Assembly: GCF_000708715.2 (NCBI RefSeq)
Contig: NZ_JENB01000024.1
Span: forward strand, 1 to 64,000
Reading direction: 5' to 3'
DNA from: Pseudomonas putida W15Oct28
Lineage (GTDB): Bacteria > Pseudomonadota > Gammaproteobacteria > Pseudomonadales > Pseudomonadaceae
Length of the DNA stretch: 64,000 bases
Under the pieces are notes generated by a model. It worked only from the letters and a program-made list of their open reading frames with translations, ran no database searches and was not told the DNA's origin. Made by a program: the position numbers and the translations under genes. This document shows positions 1-8,310 of the stretch, one piece after another (position 1 is the stretch's first letter; each line of letters opens with the position of its first letter).

Positions 1-648
1 CCCGCCATTCGGCGGGGCCACCGGGACGGGCGCCGGGGCGGGCGCCGGGGCGGCGGCGGGCGGGTTGACCACCACATACTCCTGGCTGTCAGCCAGGTAC
101 TGGTAATAGGTGTCGGCCACCAGGAAGAACATCGCACCACCTAGCCAGACCTCCTGCGCATAGGGCGGCAGGTAATTGACCCGCACGCCGTAAGGCGGGG
201 TTACCACGATGTAACTGCCACCCTGCGGGCGATACCAGTAGCCACCGGAGTAGAAGTAGTCCGCCCCCCGATAAGGCACTTTCCAGTAGCGGTCGGGGAA
301 ATGATCGACAGTGTGACCCGGTCGATACTGCGGCCCGGGCCCCCAGCCATTGCCATGGCCATCCGGGCGCCCCTGCCAGTCACCACCGGGGCGTTGCCCG
401 GGGCCGCCGGCCTCCCACTGACGGTTATCGCCATGGCGCCGGGGAATGTCCTGGTAGTAGCCCTGCCTTGGCGGCTGGGTCTGACGCACTTCGTCGCGCG
501 AGTTCAGTGACCGACCGGGCGACCCTTCTGGCTGCCCCTGCTGGCCTCGTTCGCCATACCCCTCACCCGGCCCTTCGGCCAAGGCCCCAAGGCTGATGCT
601 CAAGCCCAGCAAACCTACACCTGCCAACTGCCAGATGCGCGACTTCAT
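1..648 (-). CDS. DUF6515-type secreted protein, C-terminus beyond window
   Basis: The frame is open from an ATG at 648 to the window edge (216 codons, no stop). Residues 1–24 form a signal peptide (basic start, hydrophobic core, ALA before a Glu), so the protein is probably exported. Residues 25–110 are rich in Gly, Pro, Arg and Gln and look disordered. About residues 118–185 carry the aromatic signature I associate with DUF6515 proteins: a YFYSGGYWYRP-like stretch, then VVTPPYGV and NYLPPYA, then paired tyrosines. The visible end is an Ala-Pro tract. Function is unknown. The family call rests on pattern recognition. Its own promoter must lie in the 395-bp gap that also holds a candidate small RNA. 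Confidence 0.75.
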   Translation of the reverse strand, partial: MKSRIWQLAGVGLLGLSISLGALAEGPGEGYGERGQQGQPEGSPGRSLNSRDEVRQTQPPRQGYYQDIPRRHGDNRQWEAGGPGQRPGGDWQGRPDGHGNGWGPGPQYRPGHTVDHFPDRYWKVPYRGADYFYSGGYWYRPQGGSYIVVTPPYGVRVNYLPPYAQEVWLGGAMFFLVADTYYQYLADSQEYVVVNPPAAAPAPAPAPVPVAPPNGG

Positions 649-729
649 GGTGTTCCTCTCGGTAGAAAATACGGCAACCACAGCCAGTCTACCGTGACGG
701 CCACACAGGCCAATTAAATTTCCAGACAG

Positions 730-757
730 AAAAAAGGGAGGCCACAGGGCCTCCCTT
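730..757 (-). terminator. Rho-independent terminator, leftward
   Basis: An 8-bp perfect GC-rich stem (GGGAGGCC / GGCCTCCC, extended by AA/TT) with a 4-nt loop is followed on the minus strand by six Ts. It cannot end the Lrp gene, which runs the other way. It therefore implies a leftward transcript starting between about 760 and 1040, with no protein gene in between. Confidence 0.8.
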
Positions 758-930
758 CAGAAATTGTCGTCCGTGCTCGGCACTTGTGGCGCCGGCTCAC
801 CTCACACCGTCTTCTGGAGGGTGTGTAGCCCGGGGGCCGAGTGCATCCTGTTGGATGGCTGGCCGCGACCGCCCGCCTAGGGCGCGTCGCCGTGGACTGA
901 TGTCCGGGCAGTGATTCTGTTGATAAAGAT
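730..930 (-). ncRNA. Candidate structured small RNA or leader RNA
   Basis: Between the DUF6515 gene and the Lrp gene no convincing protein is encoded, yet a strong leftward terminator closes the region. The minus strand upstream of it folds well by eye. One arm is GCGACGCGCCC against GGGCGGTCGC around 876–901. A second is CCGGGCTACACACC against GGTGTGAGGTGAGCCGG around 798–840. An outer CTCGGC/GCCGAG pair is also visible. The 5' end is not defined; 930 is an estimate. It could be a free small RNA or an attenuating leader for the DUF6515 gene 80 nt further on. It does not match the 6S, tmRNA, 4.5S, RsmY/RsmZ or CrcZ sequences I remember. Confidence 0.45.
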
Positions 931-1043
931 ACCGGACAGGTTGCGGCAGAGGATTGCGAAGATTGCTCAGATAAATAGCACTTGCGCAATTTTTCACCCT
1001 GGATTGATAATTCACCGCAATACGAACAGAAAAGGCAAATGCC

Positions 1044-1520
1044 ATGAGCAAACTTGACCGCTACGACCTGAGCATCCTCGCCGAATTGCAGCGCGATGCG
1101 CGCATTTCCAACCAGGAACTGGCCGAACGCATTGGCCTGTCGCCTTCGCCATGCTCGCGTCGGGTCAAGCAACTGGAGGACGATGGCTACATCTCGCGCC
1201 AGGTGGCCCTGCTCGACCGCAAGAAGCTGGGCCTGAGCCTGACCGCCTACGTGCTGATCGGCATGGACCGCCACACCCCGGAGCGCTTCGAAACCTTCGA
1301 AGCGGCCATCCGTATCCTGCCGCAGGTGCTTGAATGCAGCCTGGTCACCGGGATGGATGCCGACTACCAGCTCAAAGTGGTAGTGCCGGACATGGACCAT
1401 TATCAGAAACTGCTTCTAGGCAGCCTGACCCGTATCGAAGGCGTCACCAGCGTGCGATCGAGCTTCGTGCTCAACCAGGTGTTGGCCAGCACCGAGCTGC
1501 CATTGACCCACCTGCGTTAA
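1044..1520 (+). CDS. Lrp/AsnC family transcriptional regulator
   Basis: The 158-residue protein has the usual Lrp/AsnC size. Residues 4–60 form the N-terminal helix-turn-helix, with the family pattern LDRYDLSILAELQRDAR and LSPSPCSRRVKQLEDDGYI. Residues about 68–150 form the RAM/AsnC ligand-binding domain (ECSLVTGMDADYQLKVV). Such proteins form dimers to octamers and usually sense an amino acid. The ligand cannot be read here. The ATG is preceded by AAGGCAA at good spacing. The gene stands alone, divergent from the candidate small RNA, so autoregulation through the shared upstream region is possible. Confidence 0.9.
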   Translation: MSKLDRYDLSILAELQRDARISNQELAERIGLSPSPCSRRVKQLEDDGYISRQVALLDRKKLGLSLTAYVLIGMDRHTPERFETFEAAIRILPQVLECSLVTGMDADYQLKVVVPDMDHYQKLLLGSLTRIEGVTSVRSSFVLNQVLASTELPLTHLR

Positions 1521-1574
1521 ATGCCCACGGTAGCCGGCATATGATCGGCTGCTCAGCCTGCCTGGAGAACACAG

Positions 1575-1778
1575 ATGGATCCCGCCGTATTCGAAGAGTG
1601 GATGATGATCATCCTGGTCACCGTATTGATCGGTTTCATGGGCTTCATCGTCTGGGACCTGGCGAAAAAGTCCAAGGCTGGCAAGTTCGGGACGTTGATC
1701 CTGTTCTTCGTGCTGGGGCTGGGGGTGCTGGCCTTTATCATCAAGAGCGTGGTGGTGGGGTTTTTGGAAGGCGTGTAA
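1575..1778 (+). CDS. DUF2788 small inner-membrane protein
   Basis: A 67-residue protein with two hydrophobic helices (about residues 10–30 and 43–62) separated by a short basic turn, AKKSKAGKFG. The acidic N-terminus (MDPAVFEEW) and spacing match the DUF2788 family of gammaproteobacteria. Function is unknown. It begins 55 bp after the Lrp gene in the same direction and ends just before a REP palindrome, so co-transcription with the regulator is possible. Confidence 0.75.
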   Translation: MDPAVFEEWMMIILVTVLIGFMGFIVWDLAKKSKAGKFGTLILFFVLGLGVLAFIIKSVVVGFLEGV

Positions 1779-1788
1779 AAAGTTTCAG

Positions 1789-1881
1789 GGCCATTCGCGG
1801 GCACGCCCGCTCCCACAGGATTGGCGCTGCCTCCAAGTACTGCGCCGTCCCTGTGGGAGCGGGCGTGCCCGCGAATAGGCC
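1789..1881. repeat. REPIN, class 1 (inverted REP pair)
   Basis: Two inverted copies of the TTCGCGGGC…GCCCGCTCCCACAG REP unit with a 30-bp spacer, lying between the convergent DUF2788 gene and rluE. Confidence 0.9.
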
Positions 1882-1892
1882 CTTGAACTGGA

Positions 1893-2525
1893 CTAAAGCT
1901 TGGCAGGGACCTCGCGCCAACAACCCTGCTCCAGCCCATCCAGCGCCCAATCCCCGATCCGCACCCGCACCAGGCGCAAGGTCGGCAGCCCCACCGCCGC
2001 CGTCATCCGCCGAACCTGGCGGTTACGCCCCTCGCGGATCACCAGTTCCAGCCAGCTGGTCGGCACGCTCTTGCGAAAGCGTACCGGCGGGTTGCGTGGC
2101 CACAGGTCGGGTTCGTCCAGGCGCCGCGCTTCGGCCGGCAAGGTCGGCCCATCGTTCAGCTCCACGCCATCACGCAAGCGCTGCAACTGCTCGTCGCTCG
2201 GCTCACCCTCCACCTGCACCCAGTAAGTCTTGGCCAGCTTGTGCTTGGGGTCGGCGATACGCGCCTGCAGGCCGCCATCGTTGGTCAGCAACAGCAAGCC
2301 TTCACTGTCGCGGTCCAGCCGCCCGGCCGGGTACACGCCTGCAATGTCGATGAAGTCCTTGAGGGTCGCGCGCCCTTCGCCGTCGCTGAACTGGGTCAGC
2401 ACGTCGAACGGTTTGTTGAACAGGATCAGGCGCGGCTCGGCCGGTGGCGCCTTGGGCTGGCGACGCGGGCCGGCGGCAGGCCGCGCCTGGGGGCGGCGCG
2501 GCTTGTTACGGGGTGGCAGTGACAT
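1893..2525 (-). CDS. rluE: 23S rRNA pseudouridine synthase, RluE type
   Basis: A 210-residue member of the RsuA/RluB/E/F family, which isomerises uridine to pseudouridine in rRNA. Residues 1–30 are a basic, Pro/Arg-rich extension. The catalytic core follows from about residue 33 ([13 protein letters not shown]). The family motif [17 protein letters not shown] puts the catalytic aspartate at residue 71, and the C-terminal [11 protein letters not shown] signature is intact. There is no S4 domain, and the short length fits RluE (U2457 of 23S rRNA in E. coli) better than RluB or RluF. The exact target nucleotide is inferred from the family. Confidence 0.88.
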   Translation of the reverse strand: MSLPPRNKPRRPQARPAAGPRRQPKAPPAEPRLILFNKPFDVLTQFSDGEGRATLKDFIDIAGVYPAGRLDRDSEGLLLLTNDGGLQARIADPKHKLAKTYWVQVEGEPSDEQLQRLRDGVELNDGPTLPAEARRLDEPDLWPRNPPVRFRKSVPTSWLELVIREGRNRQVRRMTAAVGLPTLRLVRVRIGDWALDGLEQGCWREVPAKL

Positions 2526-2531
2526 GGATCC

Positions 2532-3995
2532 TCAGCGGAACGGCGGCTCATCGAAGCTGCGCAGTTTACGCGAGTGCAGCGAGTTGAGCTCGGTGCGCAG
2601 CAGGTCGAGGGCGGCAATGCCGATCTTAAGGTGCTGGCTGACCGCCCGGTTGTAGAAGGCGTTGGCCGAGCCCGGCAGCTTGATCTCGCTGTGCAGCGGC
2701 TTGTCGGACACACACAGCAAGGTGCCGTACGGCACGCGCAAACGATAACCCTGGGCGGCAATGGTGCCGCTTTCCATGTCCACGGCCACGGCACGCGACA
2801 GGTTGATCAGCGGCCGTTCCTGGGCCCAGCGCAGCTCCCAGTTACGGTCGTCGTAGGTCAGCACGGTGCCGGTGCGCAGGCGCTTCTTAAGCTGTTCACC
2901 ACGCTCGCCGGTAACCTGCGCAGCCGCTTCCTGCAAGGCCAGCTGCACCTCGGCCAGGGCCGGAATCGGGATGTTCGGCGGCACCACCCGGTCGAGAATG
3001 CCGTCACGGCGCATGTAGGCGTGGGCCAGCACGTAGTCGCCGATGGTTTGCGACTGCCGCAGGCCGCCGCAGTGGCCGATCATCAGCCAGCAGTGCGGGC
3101 GCAGCACGGCCAGGTGGTCGGTGATGTTCTTGGCGTTGGATGGGCCTACACCAATGTTGACCAAGGTAACGCCGTCGCCGTCGGCGGCGATCAGGTGGTA
3201 GGCCGGCATCTGGTAGCGGTGCCAGATCACGCTGGCGACCAAAGCCTGGGTTTCACCGTGGTCCATGGCTTTTTCGATCACCACGTTGCCCGGCAGCACC
3301 ATACGCACGAAGCGCGGGTCGTCGCGAAGTTGCTCAAGACCGTGGCTGATGAACTGGTCGACATAACGGTGGTAGTTGGTCAGCAGGATCCACGGCTGCA
3401 CATGGCGCCAGTCGCTGCCGGTGTAGTGCACCAGGCGGCGCAGCGAAAAGTCGACGCGCGCGGCATCGAACAACGCCAGCGGCATGATTTCGGCACGGTC
3501 CCAGTCGTACAGGCCATCGGCAATGTTGTCGGTAGCGGCCGACAGGTCGGTGCTAGGGAACACCCGCGCCAGCTGCGCGGCGGTAATGCCGCTGCCGGCC
3601 AGTTCGTCGCCCTGGTCGACCACGTAAGGGTACGGAATGTTCTGCTCGCTGATGCCCACCTCAACCGTGACGGTGTAGTCGTGCATCAACGGGCGTAGCT
3701 GCTCCAGCAGGTAGCCACGGAACGCGGCGGGCTGGGTGACGGTGACACTGTAGGTGCCGGCAACCTGTACCTTGGCGTAGGCCCGCGTGGTGGCGGCAAC
3801 CTCACCGTGGCTGTGGTAGGTCAGGCGCAGCGCCGGGTAGCGGTACAGGTCGCGTTCATCGGCATTCGGCTCGGTACGGTCCTTCAGGTAACGCTTGAGG
3901 GCCTGGCTAAGGGCCCCGGTGGCCTGTTCATGCAGGGCCGCCAGACGGTCGACGGCCTGTTCGGGGGTATCAACGACTACAAAAGCGTGGCTCAC
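2532..3995 (-). CDS. amn: AMP nucleosidase
   Basis: Splits AMP into adenine and ribose 5-phosphate. The 487-residue product matches the ~484-residue E. coli enzyme. The N-terminal half is the AMP nucleosidase-specific domain, and the C-terminal half is a purine nucleoside phosphorylase-like fold (IGHCGGLRQSQ, then AVDMESGTIAAQGY). I chose the GTG at 3995 because AGGAAG lies six bases before it and MSHAFVVVDTPEQ is a natural start. Extending the frame to 4103 would only translate REP sequence. The gene lies downstream of aidB, separated by a REPIN. Confidence 0.93.
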   Translation of the reverse strand: MSHAFVVVDTPEQAVDRLAALHEQATGALSQALKRYLKDRTEPNADERDLYRYPALRLTYHSHGEVAATTRAYAKVQVAGTYSVTVTQPAAFRGYLLEQLRPLMHDYTVTVEVGISEQNIPYPYVVDQGDELAGSGITAAQLARVFPSTDLSAATDNIADGLYDWDRAEIMPLALFDAARVDFSLRRLVHYTGSDWRHVQPWILLTNYHRYVDQFISHGLEQLRDDPRFVRMVLPGNVVIEKAMDHGETQALVASVIWHRYQMPAYHLIAADGDGVTLVNIGVGPSNAKNITDHLAVLRPHCWLMIGHCGGLRQSQTIGDYVLAHAYMRRDGILDRVVPPNIPIPALAEVQLALQEAAAQVTGERGEQLKKRLRTGTVLTYDDRNWELRWAQERPLINLSRAVAVDMESGTIAAQGYRLRVPYGTLLCVSDKPLHSEIKLPGSANAFYNRAVSQHLKIGIAALDLLRTELNSLHSRKLRSFDEPPFR

Positions 3996-4071
3996 ACTGT
4001 GCTTCCTGTCTGGACATGCATGTGAACCATCTTGCCTGCCTTCTTTGGTAAATACACCCCCATTGATCGCT

Positions 4072-4170
4072 GTTGGCTTCTTCGCGGGCACGCCCGCTCC
4101 CACAGGATATTCGCAACCCTGAGATCAGCACGTTTTCTGTGGGAGCGGGCGCGCCCGCGAAGAAGCCAAC
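4072..4170. repeat. REPIN, class 1
   Basis: Long near-perfect palindrome from GTTGGCTTCTTCGCGGG to its complement, placed between the aidB stop and the amn start. An mRNA spanning both genes would carry a large hairpin here. Confidence 0.9.
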
Positions 4171-5823
4171 TCAGCCCTCCCAGACTGGTGTTGCTCTTGC
4201 GACCAACGCCTCAACATCCACGCCCCGCGGAAGTGCCCCGTACACCCGGCCACCACCTGTCAGGCGGCTGCCGATAAAGGCATCGCTGACCACCGCATTC
4301 CCCGCCTCCAGCAACAGCTTGGCCTGCAACGCCAAGGCAATATCCTCGGTCAGCTGCCGCGCGCGGTACTGCATGTCGCCGGTGTCGGCAAATGCCCCCT
4401 TGAGGTTGCCGATATGCGCTGCCAGGCGCGGGTCGCCATGCCCATCGCCCAATTCGGTGAACAGCGCATCGAGCACGCCCGGCTCCTTGGACAAGGCCCG
4501 CAGCACATCCAGGCACTGCACATTGCCCGAGCCCTCCCAGGTCGAATTGACCGGCGCCTCGCGGTACAGCCGCGGCAGGATGCTGTCTTCCACATAACCC
4601 GCGCCGCCCATGCACTCGGCGGCCTCGTTGATCATGGCCGGCGCCCGTTTGCAGATCCAGTACTTGCCCACCGCCGTGACCAGCCGGGCGAAATGCGCCT
4701 GCTGCGGGTCATCCAACTGCTCCAGCGCCTGCCCCATACGCAGGCTCAGGGCCAGTGCAGCCTCGCTTTCCAGCGCCAGGTCGGCCAGCACGTTCTGCAT
4801 CAGGGGCTGTTCGTTCAGCACCCGCCCGCCGACCTTGCGGTGCGCGCAGTGGTGGGCCGCCTGGGTCAGCGCTTGTCGCATCAGCGCGCTGGAGCCAACC
4901 ATGCAGTCGAAACGGGTCATGGCCACCATCTCGATGATGGTCGGTACACCCCGCCCCTCTTCCCCAATCATCCACGCCAGCGCACCACGGAACTCCACTT
5001 CGCTGGAAGCGTTGGAGCTGTTGCCCAGCTTGTTCTTCAGGCGCTGGATATAGAACTGGTTGCGGTTGTCATCCGGGCGATGGCGCGGCAGCAGGAAGCA
5101 GCTCAGGCCTTTTTCTGTGTGGGCCAGGGTGAGGAAGGCATCGCACATGGGCGCAGAGCAGAACCACTTGTGCCCGACCAGCTCATACGGCTGGCCCGGG
5201 CCAGGTGCGCCTACCGGATACGCCCGCGTGGTATTGGCGCGTACATCGGTGCCGCCCTGCTTCTCGGTCATGGCCATGCCCAAGGTGACACCGGCCTTGT
5301 GCCGGTCGCCAACGTTGCGCGGGTCATATTCGCAGGCAAGGATTTTCGGCAGCCAGTACTCGGCCAGTTCGGGCTGCAGGCGCAGCGCCGGCACGGCGGC
5401 GAATGTCATGGTCAGCGGGCAGCCGGTGCCAGCTTCGGCCTGGCTGTGCAGGTAGGTCATCGACGCCCGCGCCACATGGGCACCTGCGCGGGGCTCGGCC
5501 CACGGCAAAGAAGGTAGGCCGTGCTCGACGGCAGTGCGCATCAGCTCGTGGTAAGCCGGGTGGAACTCCACCAGGTCGATGCGATGGCCGTAGCGGTCAT
5601 GGCTGATGAATTCAGGTTTGTGCGCATTCGCCAGAAAGCCCGCCTGCATCAGCGGGCCACCGGCCAGGGCACCGTAGGCATCGATCCGCGACTCGGCCCA
5701 GCCCGCGCCGAAACGCCGTGACCACTCCTGCAATGGCAGGTCGAGGCGGTACAGGTTGGCACCGTCGAGGGACGGCGGCTGGTTGGTGACTTCGTGGGTT
5801 TCAGCGTACTGGTGCAGGTTCAT
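4171..5823 (-). CDS. aidB: AidB-like acyl-CoA dehydrogenase
   Basis: A 550-residue flavoprotein of the acyl-CoA dehydrogenase superfamily with the longer AidB architecture (E. coli AidB is 541 residues). Visible hallmarks are the N-terminal extension ending in WAEPRAGAHVARA, the FAD/substrate signatures MAMTEKQGGTDVR and GHKWFCSAPMCDAF, and the C-terminal ECMGGAGYVEDS. E. coli AidB binds DNA, is induced by the adaptive response to alkylation and has weak isovaleryl-CoA dehydrogenase activity. Whether this copy acts in DNA protection or in acid catabolism cannot be told from sequence. In P. aeruginosa the homologous gene sits in the same place between amn and ladS. Confidence 0.88.
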   Translation of the reverse strand: MNLHQYAETHEVTNQPPSLDGANLYRLDLPLQEWSRRFGAGWAESRIDAYGALAGGPLMQAGFLANAHKPEFISHDRYGHRIDLVEFHPAYHELMRTAVEHGLPSLPWAEPRAGAHVARASMTYLHSQAEAGTGCPLTMTFAAVPALRLQPELAEYWLPKILACEYDPRNVGDRHKAGVTLGMAMTEKQGGTDVRANTTRAYPVGAPGPGQPYELVGHKWFCSAPMCDAFLTLAHTEKGLSCFLLPRHRPDDNRNQFYIQRLKNKLGNSSNASSEVEFRGALAWMIGEEGRGVPTIIEMVAMTRFDCMVGSSALMRQALTQAAHHCAHRKVGGRVLNEQPLMQNVLADLALESEAALALSLRMGQALEQLDDPQQAHFARLVTAVGKYWICKRAPAMINEAAECMGGAGYVEDSILPRLYREAPVNSTWEGSGNVQCLDVLRALSKEPGVLDALFTELGDGHGDPRLAAHIGNLKGAFADTGDMQYRARQLTEDIALALQAKLLLEAGNAVVSDAFIGSRLTGGGRVYGALPRGVDVEALVARATPVWEG

Positions 5824-5925
5824 CGGGGGCTCCTGGATCCGGGTAGGCTTGAGAGACCCAGTGAAGCACTGCTTGCGGGGGAGTCAAAGGGGCATTAATG
5901 ACTAAACATGTGGTGGGGGTGGCGC

Positions 5926-5955
5926 ATGTCTTGAGAATGCATGAGGGCAGACAGG
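5926..5955 (+). repeat. Dispersed direct repeat, copy 1 (island left flank)
   Basis: ATGTCTTGAGAATGCAT followed by GAGGGCAGACAGG. The first 17 bases recur exactly at 8619–8635 in the same orientation, and the next 13 differ at only two positions. The two copies bracket the PAAR effector, immunity and DUF3077 genes. Confidence 0.8.
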
Positions 5956-6089
5956 CGGTGCCACTCAAAAGGATTTGTAGTCCGATTCTCTATCCTGCGT
6001 AGGACCTTTCCTAAAGCCTCCCCGCCCCGAAAATACCCGTCTACAGGCTGCTAGGTTCCTGGCTCTCATCTTCAAAAAAGAGGCGAGCC

Positions 6090-7496
6090 ATGAGCATGCG
6101 CATGAACATCTTCGGCCGATACCAGGGCCTGGACGGCGACCAAACCACCACCGGCGCTATCTGCATCGCCGGCCGGGCCAGGGGCCGCGTGCATGGCCGC
6201 GACTGGCTGCTCGAAGGCGACAAGACCACACCCTGCCCGTGCTGTGGACAGCCAGGCACCATCGTCGAGGGCGAAGTCCGCTGGCGGCAGGACGGCATAC
6301 CCACGGCAGTGGATGGAGCGATGGTGCAATGCGCATGCCCATCGGGCAGCAATCGCCTGGTTGCAAGTGGTTTCGCACCTGCGGCGTCGCGCAGGGCGCC
6401 TGCACCTGAGCCTGTTCATGAGGCACCGCCACAGGCCCAAGCAAGCAACCAGGTAAGAAGCAGCTATCAACCTGGGGCACATCAGCCCTCAACCGCTGCG
6501 CAAGGCATGGAACCTGGCTTCTACATCGTGCCGCGCTGCATGACGTATCAGGAAGTCCTGGCAGAACTCGGCGCGCCGCAGGCCAACCTGCCTAGCTCGA
6601 TTCTGGAACGACTGAACCCGACCTATCAGCGTGGGTTCAAGGCAGGTGAGATCTTCGTTATTGGCGACGGTTTGCGGCGGCCGGTGTGTACGCGTGAAGA
6701 ACTGACTGCAATGAGTGCGGCGAAGCAGGCGCGGGAAGCGTTGGCAAACCTGACGCCAGAAGAGGCCGAGTTCATGATGCGCCATCAGGCCGAGATTGCC
6801 GGGTTGCTCAGCGATGTGAGCTTGGCGATGGGTGTGAGTGAGGCGATGGTTGGCAAGTCGCTGGATGAGCTCAGCGACATATTGCGAAAAATTGAAGAGC
6901 TGCATAAAAATCAATTTATCAAGCATGGGCATCTTAGGCACCCTGAGTTTTTTGCGAAGCGTCAAAAACTGTTCACTCAATTGAGTGCAAACTTAAAAGC
7001 GACCGTTCTGAACAAACGACTCAACCTCGGGAACTATGAAAACCTGCGCCGGGACTTAGGCATATCGTCAAGAAGCTTGGTGCACCACTGGAGTAAAGCG
7101 GGAGGACCGACACACATCCCTGGTTACTCGACACACTTGGACAAGCTGGCCAAGATGGCTAAATATTTAAGGGCCGGAGGACATATTGGCATCGCTGTTG
7201 GCGGTGGTGGATCTGCTCTGAAAATTTCTGAGGTGTGCAAAGAGGGCAACCCAAATACTTGTAAAAAAGTCAGCGTTACTGAGGCCGGTAATTTTTCAGG
7301 TGGCTTAGCAGGTGGCTGGATGGCAGGAAAACTTTCGGGCAAAATCTCTGCGAAGGTTTGCTGGAGAGTCGGACCCTATGCCTTGGCATGCGGAGTAGTC
7401 ATCACTGGCGGAGGCGCTTTGGCCGGCAGCATCGGTGGCATGGAGGCGGGTGAGGAGTTCGGCGAGTTAGTCTTCGAGGTCTTTGGAGATGATTGA
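6090..7496 (+). CDS. PAAR-domain type VI secretion effector, probable pore-former
   Basis: 468 residues. About residues 1–95 form a PAAR domain (GDQTTTGAICIAGRARGRVHG, then a Cys-rich PCPCCG and CACPSG), the sharp tip that caps VgrG on the type VI spike. Residues 100–135 are a Pro/Gln linker. Residues 135–350 are charged and helical. The C-terminal ~110 residues are Gly-rich and hydrophobic (GIAVGGGGSALK, GLAGGWMAGKLSGK, GVVITGGGALAGSIGGM), like membrane-inserting toxin domains. The C-terminal third is visibly more AT-rich than the N-terminus, which fits exchange of the toxic tip. GAGGCG lies six bases before the ATG. No vgrG, chaperone or type VI core gene is nearby, so it is an orphan effector. 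Pore formation is inference. Confidence 0.8.
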   Translation: MSMRMNIFGRYQGLDGDQTTTGAICIAGRARGRVHGRDWLLEGDKTTPCPCCGQPGTIVEGEVRWRQDGIPTAVDGAMVQCACPSGSNRLVASGFAPAASRRAPAPEPVHEAPPQAQASNQVRSSYQPGAHQPSTAAQGMEPGFYIVPRCMTYQEVLAELGAPQANLPSSILERLNPTYQRGFKAGEIFVIGDGLRRPVCTREELTAMSAAKQAREALANLTPEEAEFMMRHQAEIAGLLSDVSLAMGVSEAMVGKSLDELSDILRKIEELHKNQFIKHGHLRHPEFFAKRQKLFTQLSANLKATVLNKRLNLGNYENLRRDLGISSRSLVHHWSKAGGPTHIPGYSTHLDKLAKMAKYLRAGGHIGIAVGGGGSALKISEVCKEGNPNTCKKVSVTEAGNFSGGLAGGWMAGKLSGKISAKVCWRVGPYALACGVVITGGGALAGSIGGMEAGEEFGELVFEVFGDD

Positions 7497-7875
7497 TCAC
7501 CTTGACGTAAAACTAAGACTATTTCTGTTAGGCACCCCTATATGCCTCGCCTTGATCGGGCTTGCATCTGATATTCACATCGCCTGCTCTCGCCAATATA
7601 AAGAAATGACCTCAGCACTCCAGCGGAGCGCGTGCCTTCCATTTGCGACCGCCATGTGGGGAGAGAAAACAATAGGTTCCAGAATTCTAGTTATTTCTGT
7701 AATCGCTGGCGGCATTGGCTCCCCCGCCTCTAGCATTCGCAGTGGGTTTCTGGATGAGCAAGACCATTTACAATTCCCTAGGTATTTAAGAAGAAAAATA
7801 CTCATTGCATCTTCTCTAAATACTATTGGCATTGTCTGGATAGCAGCATACTACCTAATGAAGCTCATCAAATGA
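7489..7875 (+). CDS. Putative membrane immunity protein for the PAAR effector
   Basis: A 128-residue protein with three hydrophobic helices: about residues 9–31 (LFLLGTPICLALIGL), 66–84 (ILVISVIAGGIG) and 103–126 (IASSLNTIGIVWIAAYYLM). It overlaps the last eight bases of the effector gene, the usual tight coupling of effector and immunity. GAGG nine bases before the ATG supports this start; a TTG at 7483 in the same frame is possible. Its base composition is far more AT-rich than the chromosome around it. An inner-membrane immunity protein is expected if the toxin inserts in the inner membrane. No named family recognised. Confidence 0.7.
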   Translation: MIDHLDVKLRLFLLGTPICLALIGLASDIHIACSRQYKEMTSALQRSACLPFATAMWGEKTIGSRILVISVIAGGIGSPASSIRSGFLDEQDHLQFPRYLRRKILIASSLNTIGIVWIAAYYLMKLIK

Positions 7876-7920
7876 TGATGACAAGAGTATGATTTCAGAT
7901 CAAAGCTGATCGCACAGCTA

Positions 7921-8013
7921 ATTCGCGGCTAAACCCGCTCCCATAACGGATCGCGTATCTTTCAGGTTATGCACAACGCCTGTGGGAGCGGGCTCACCCG
8001 CGAAAGGGCGGGT
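7921..8013. repeat. REPIN, class 1, diverged left half
   Basis: Right half is a normal REP (TGTGGGAGCGGG…CCCGCGAA). The left half is altered (CGCGGCTAAACCCGCTCCCATAA), so this copy is older or decayed. It lies between the immunity gene and the convergent DUF3077 gene. Confidence 0.8.
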
Positions 8014-8030
8014 ACAGCCCATACAAACAG

Positions 8031-8291
8031 TCAGCGCATCAAGCCCAACTCGGCATCATCCAGCAGCGCTTTTGCCATAGCTGAGAAGTAGTGCGAAGCC
8101 CAGAGCATCTGCTGATCGCCATCCATCAAACCAGTCAGCGACAGGTCCCGTGCATAGCCCATCAGTTCCGAGGCTTGCTCGCGGGCGCTGCGGCAGGGAA
8201 TGCCTTCGGCGATGCGGAACAGCGGGTGGGTTTGGCCTTCGCCTTGGAAGAAGTAGGTAACGCCTGGGGTGGTTTTGGTTTCGTCGTTCAT
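8031..8291 (-). CDS. DUF3077 family small protein
   Basis: 86 residues, cytoplasmic, no signal peptide. The core FRIAEGIPCRSAREQASELMGYARDL matches the DUF3077 family common in pseudomonads. The function of the family is unknown. I chose MNDETKTTPGV as the start. The frame remains open to 8459, but that stretch is a palindrome-rich element and is better read as untranslated leader. No clear Shine-Dalgarno precedes the ATG, which may mean the leader structure controls translation. Confidence 0.65.
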   Translation of the reverse strand: MNDETKTTPGVTYFFQGEGQTHPLFRIAEGIPCRSAREQASELMGYARDLSLTGLMDGDQQMLWASHYFSAMAKALLDDAELGLMR

Positions 8292-8310
8292 TGGGTGGGC
8301 ACCATAATGA

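Noticed and set aside
714-1400. 228-codon minus-strand frame across the Lrp gene and the gap left of it
   Set aside because: It overlaps the Lrp HTH gene, reads through the terminator and has no family-like sequence.
3996-4103. N-terminal extension of amn
   Set aside because: It translates REP sequence and has no family similarity; the GTG at 3995 has a good ribosome-binding site.
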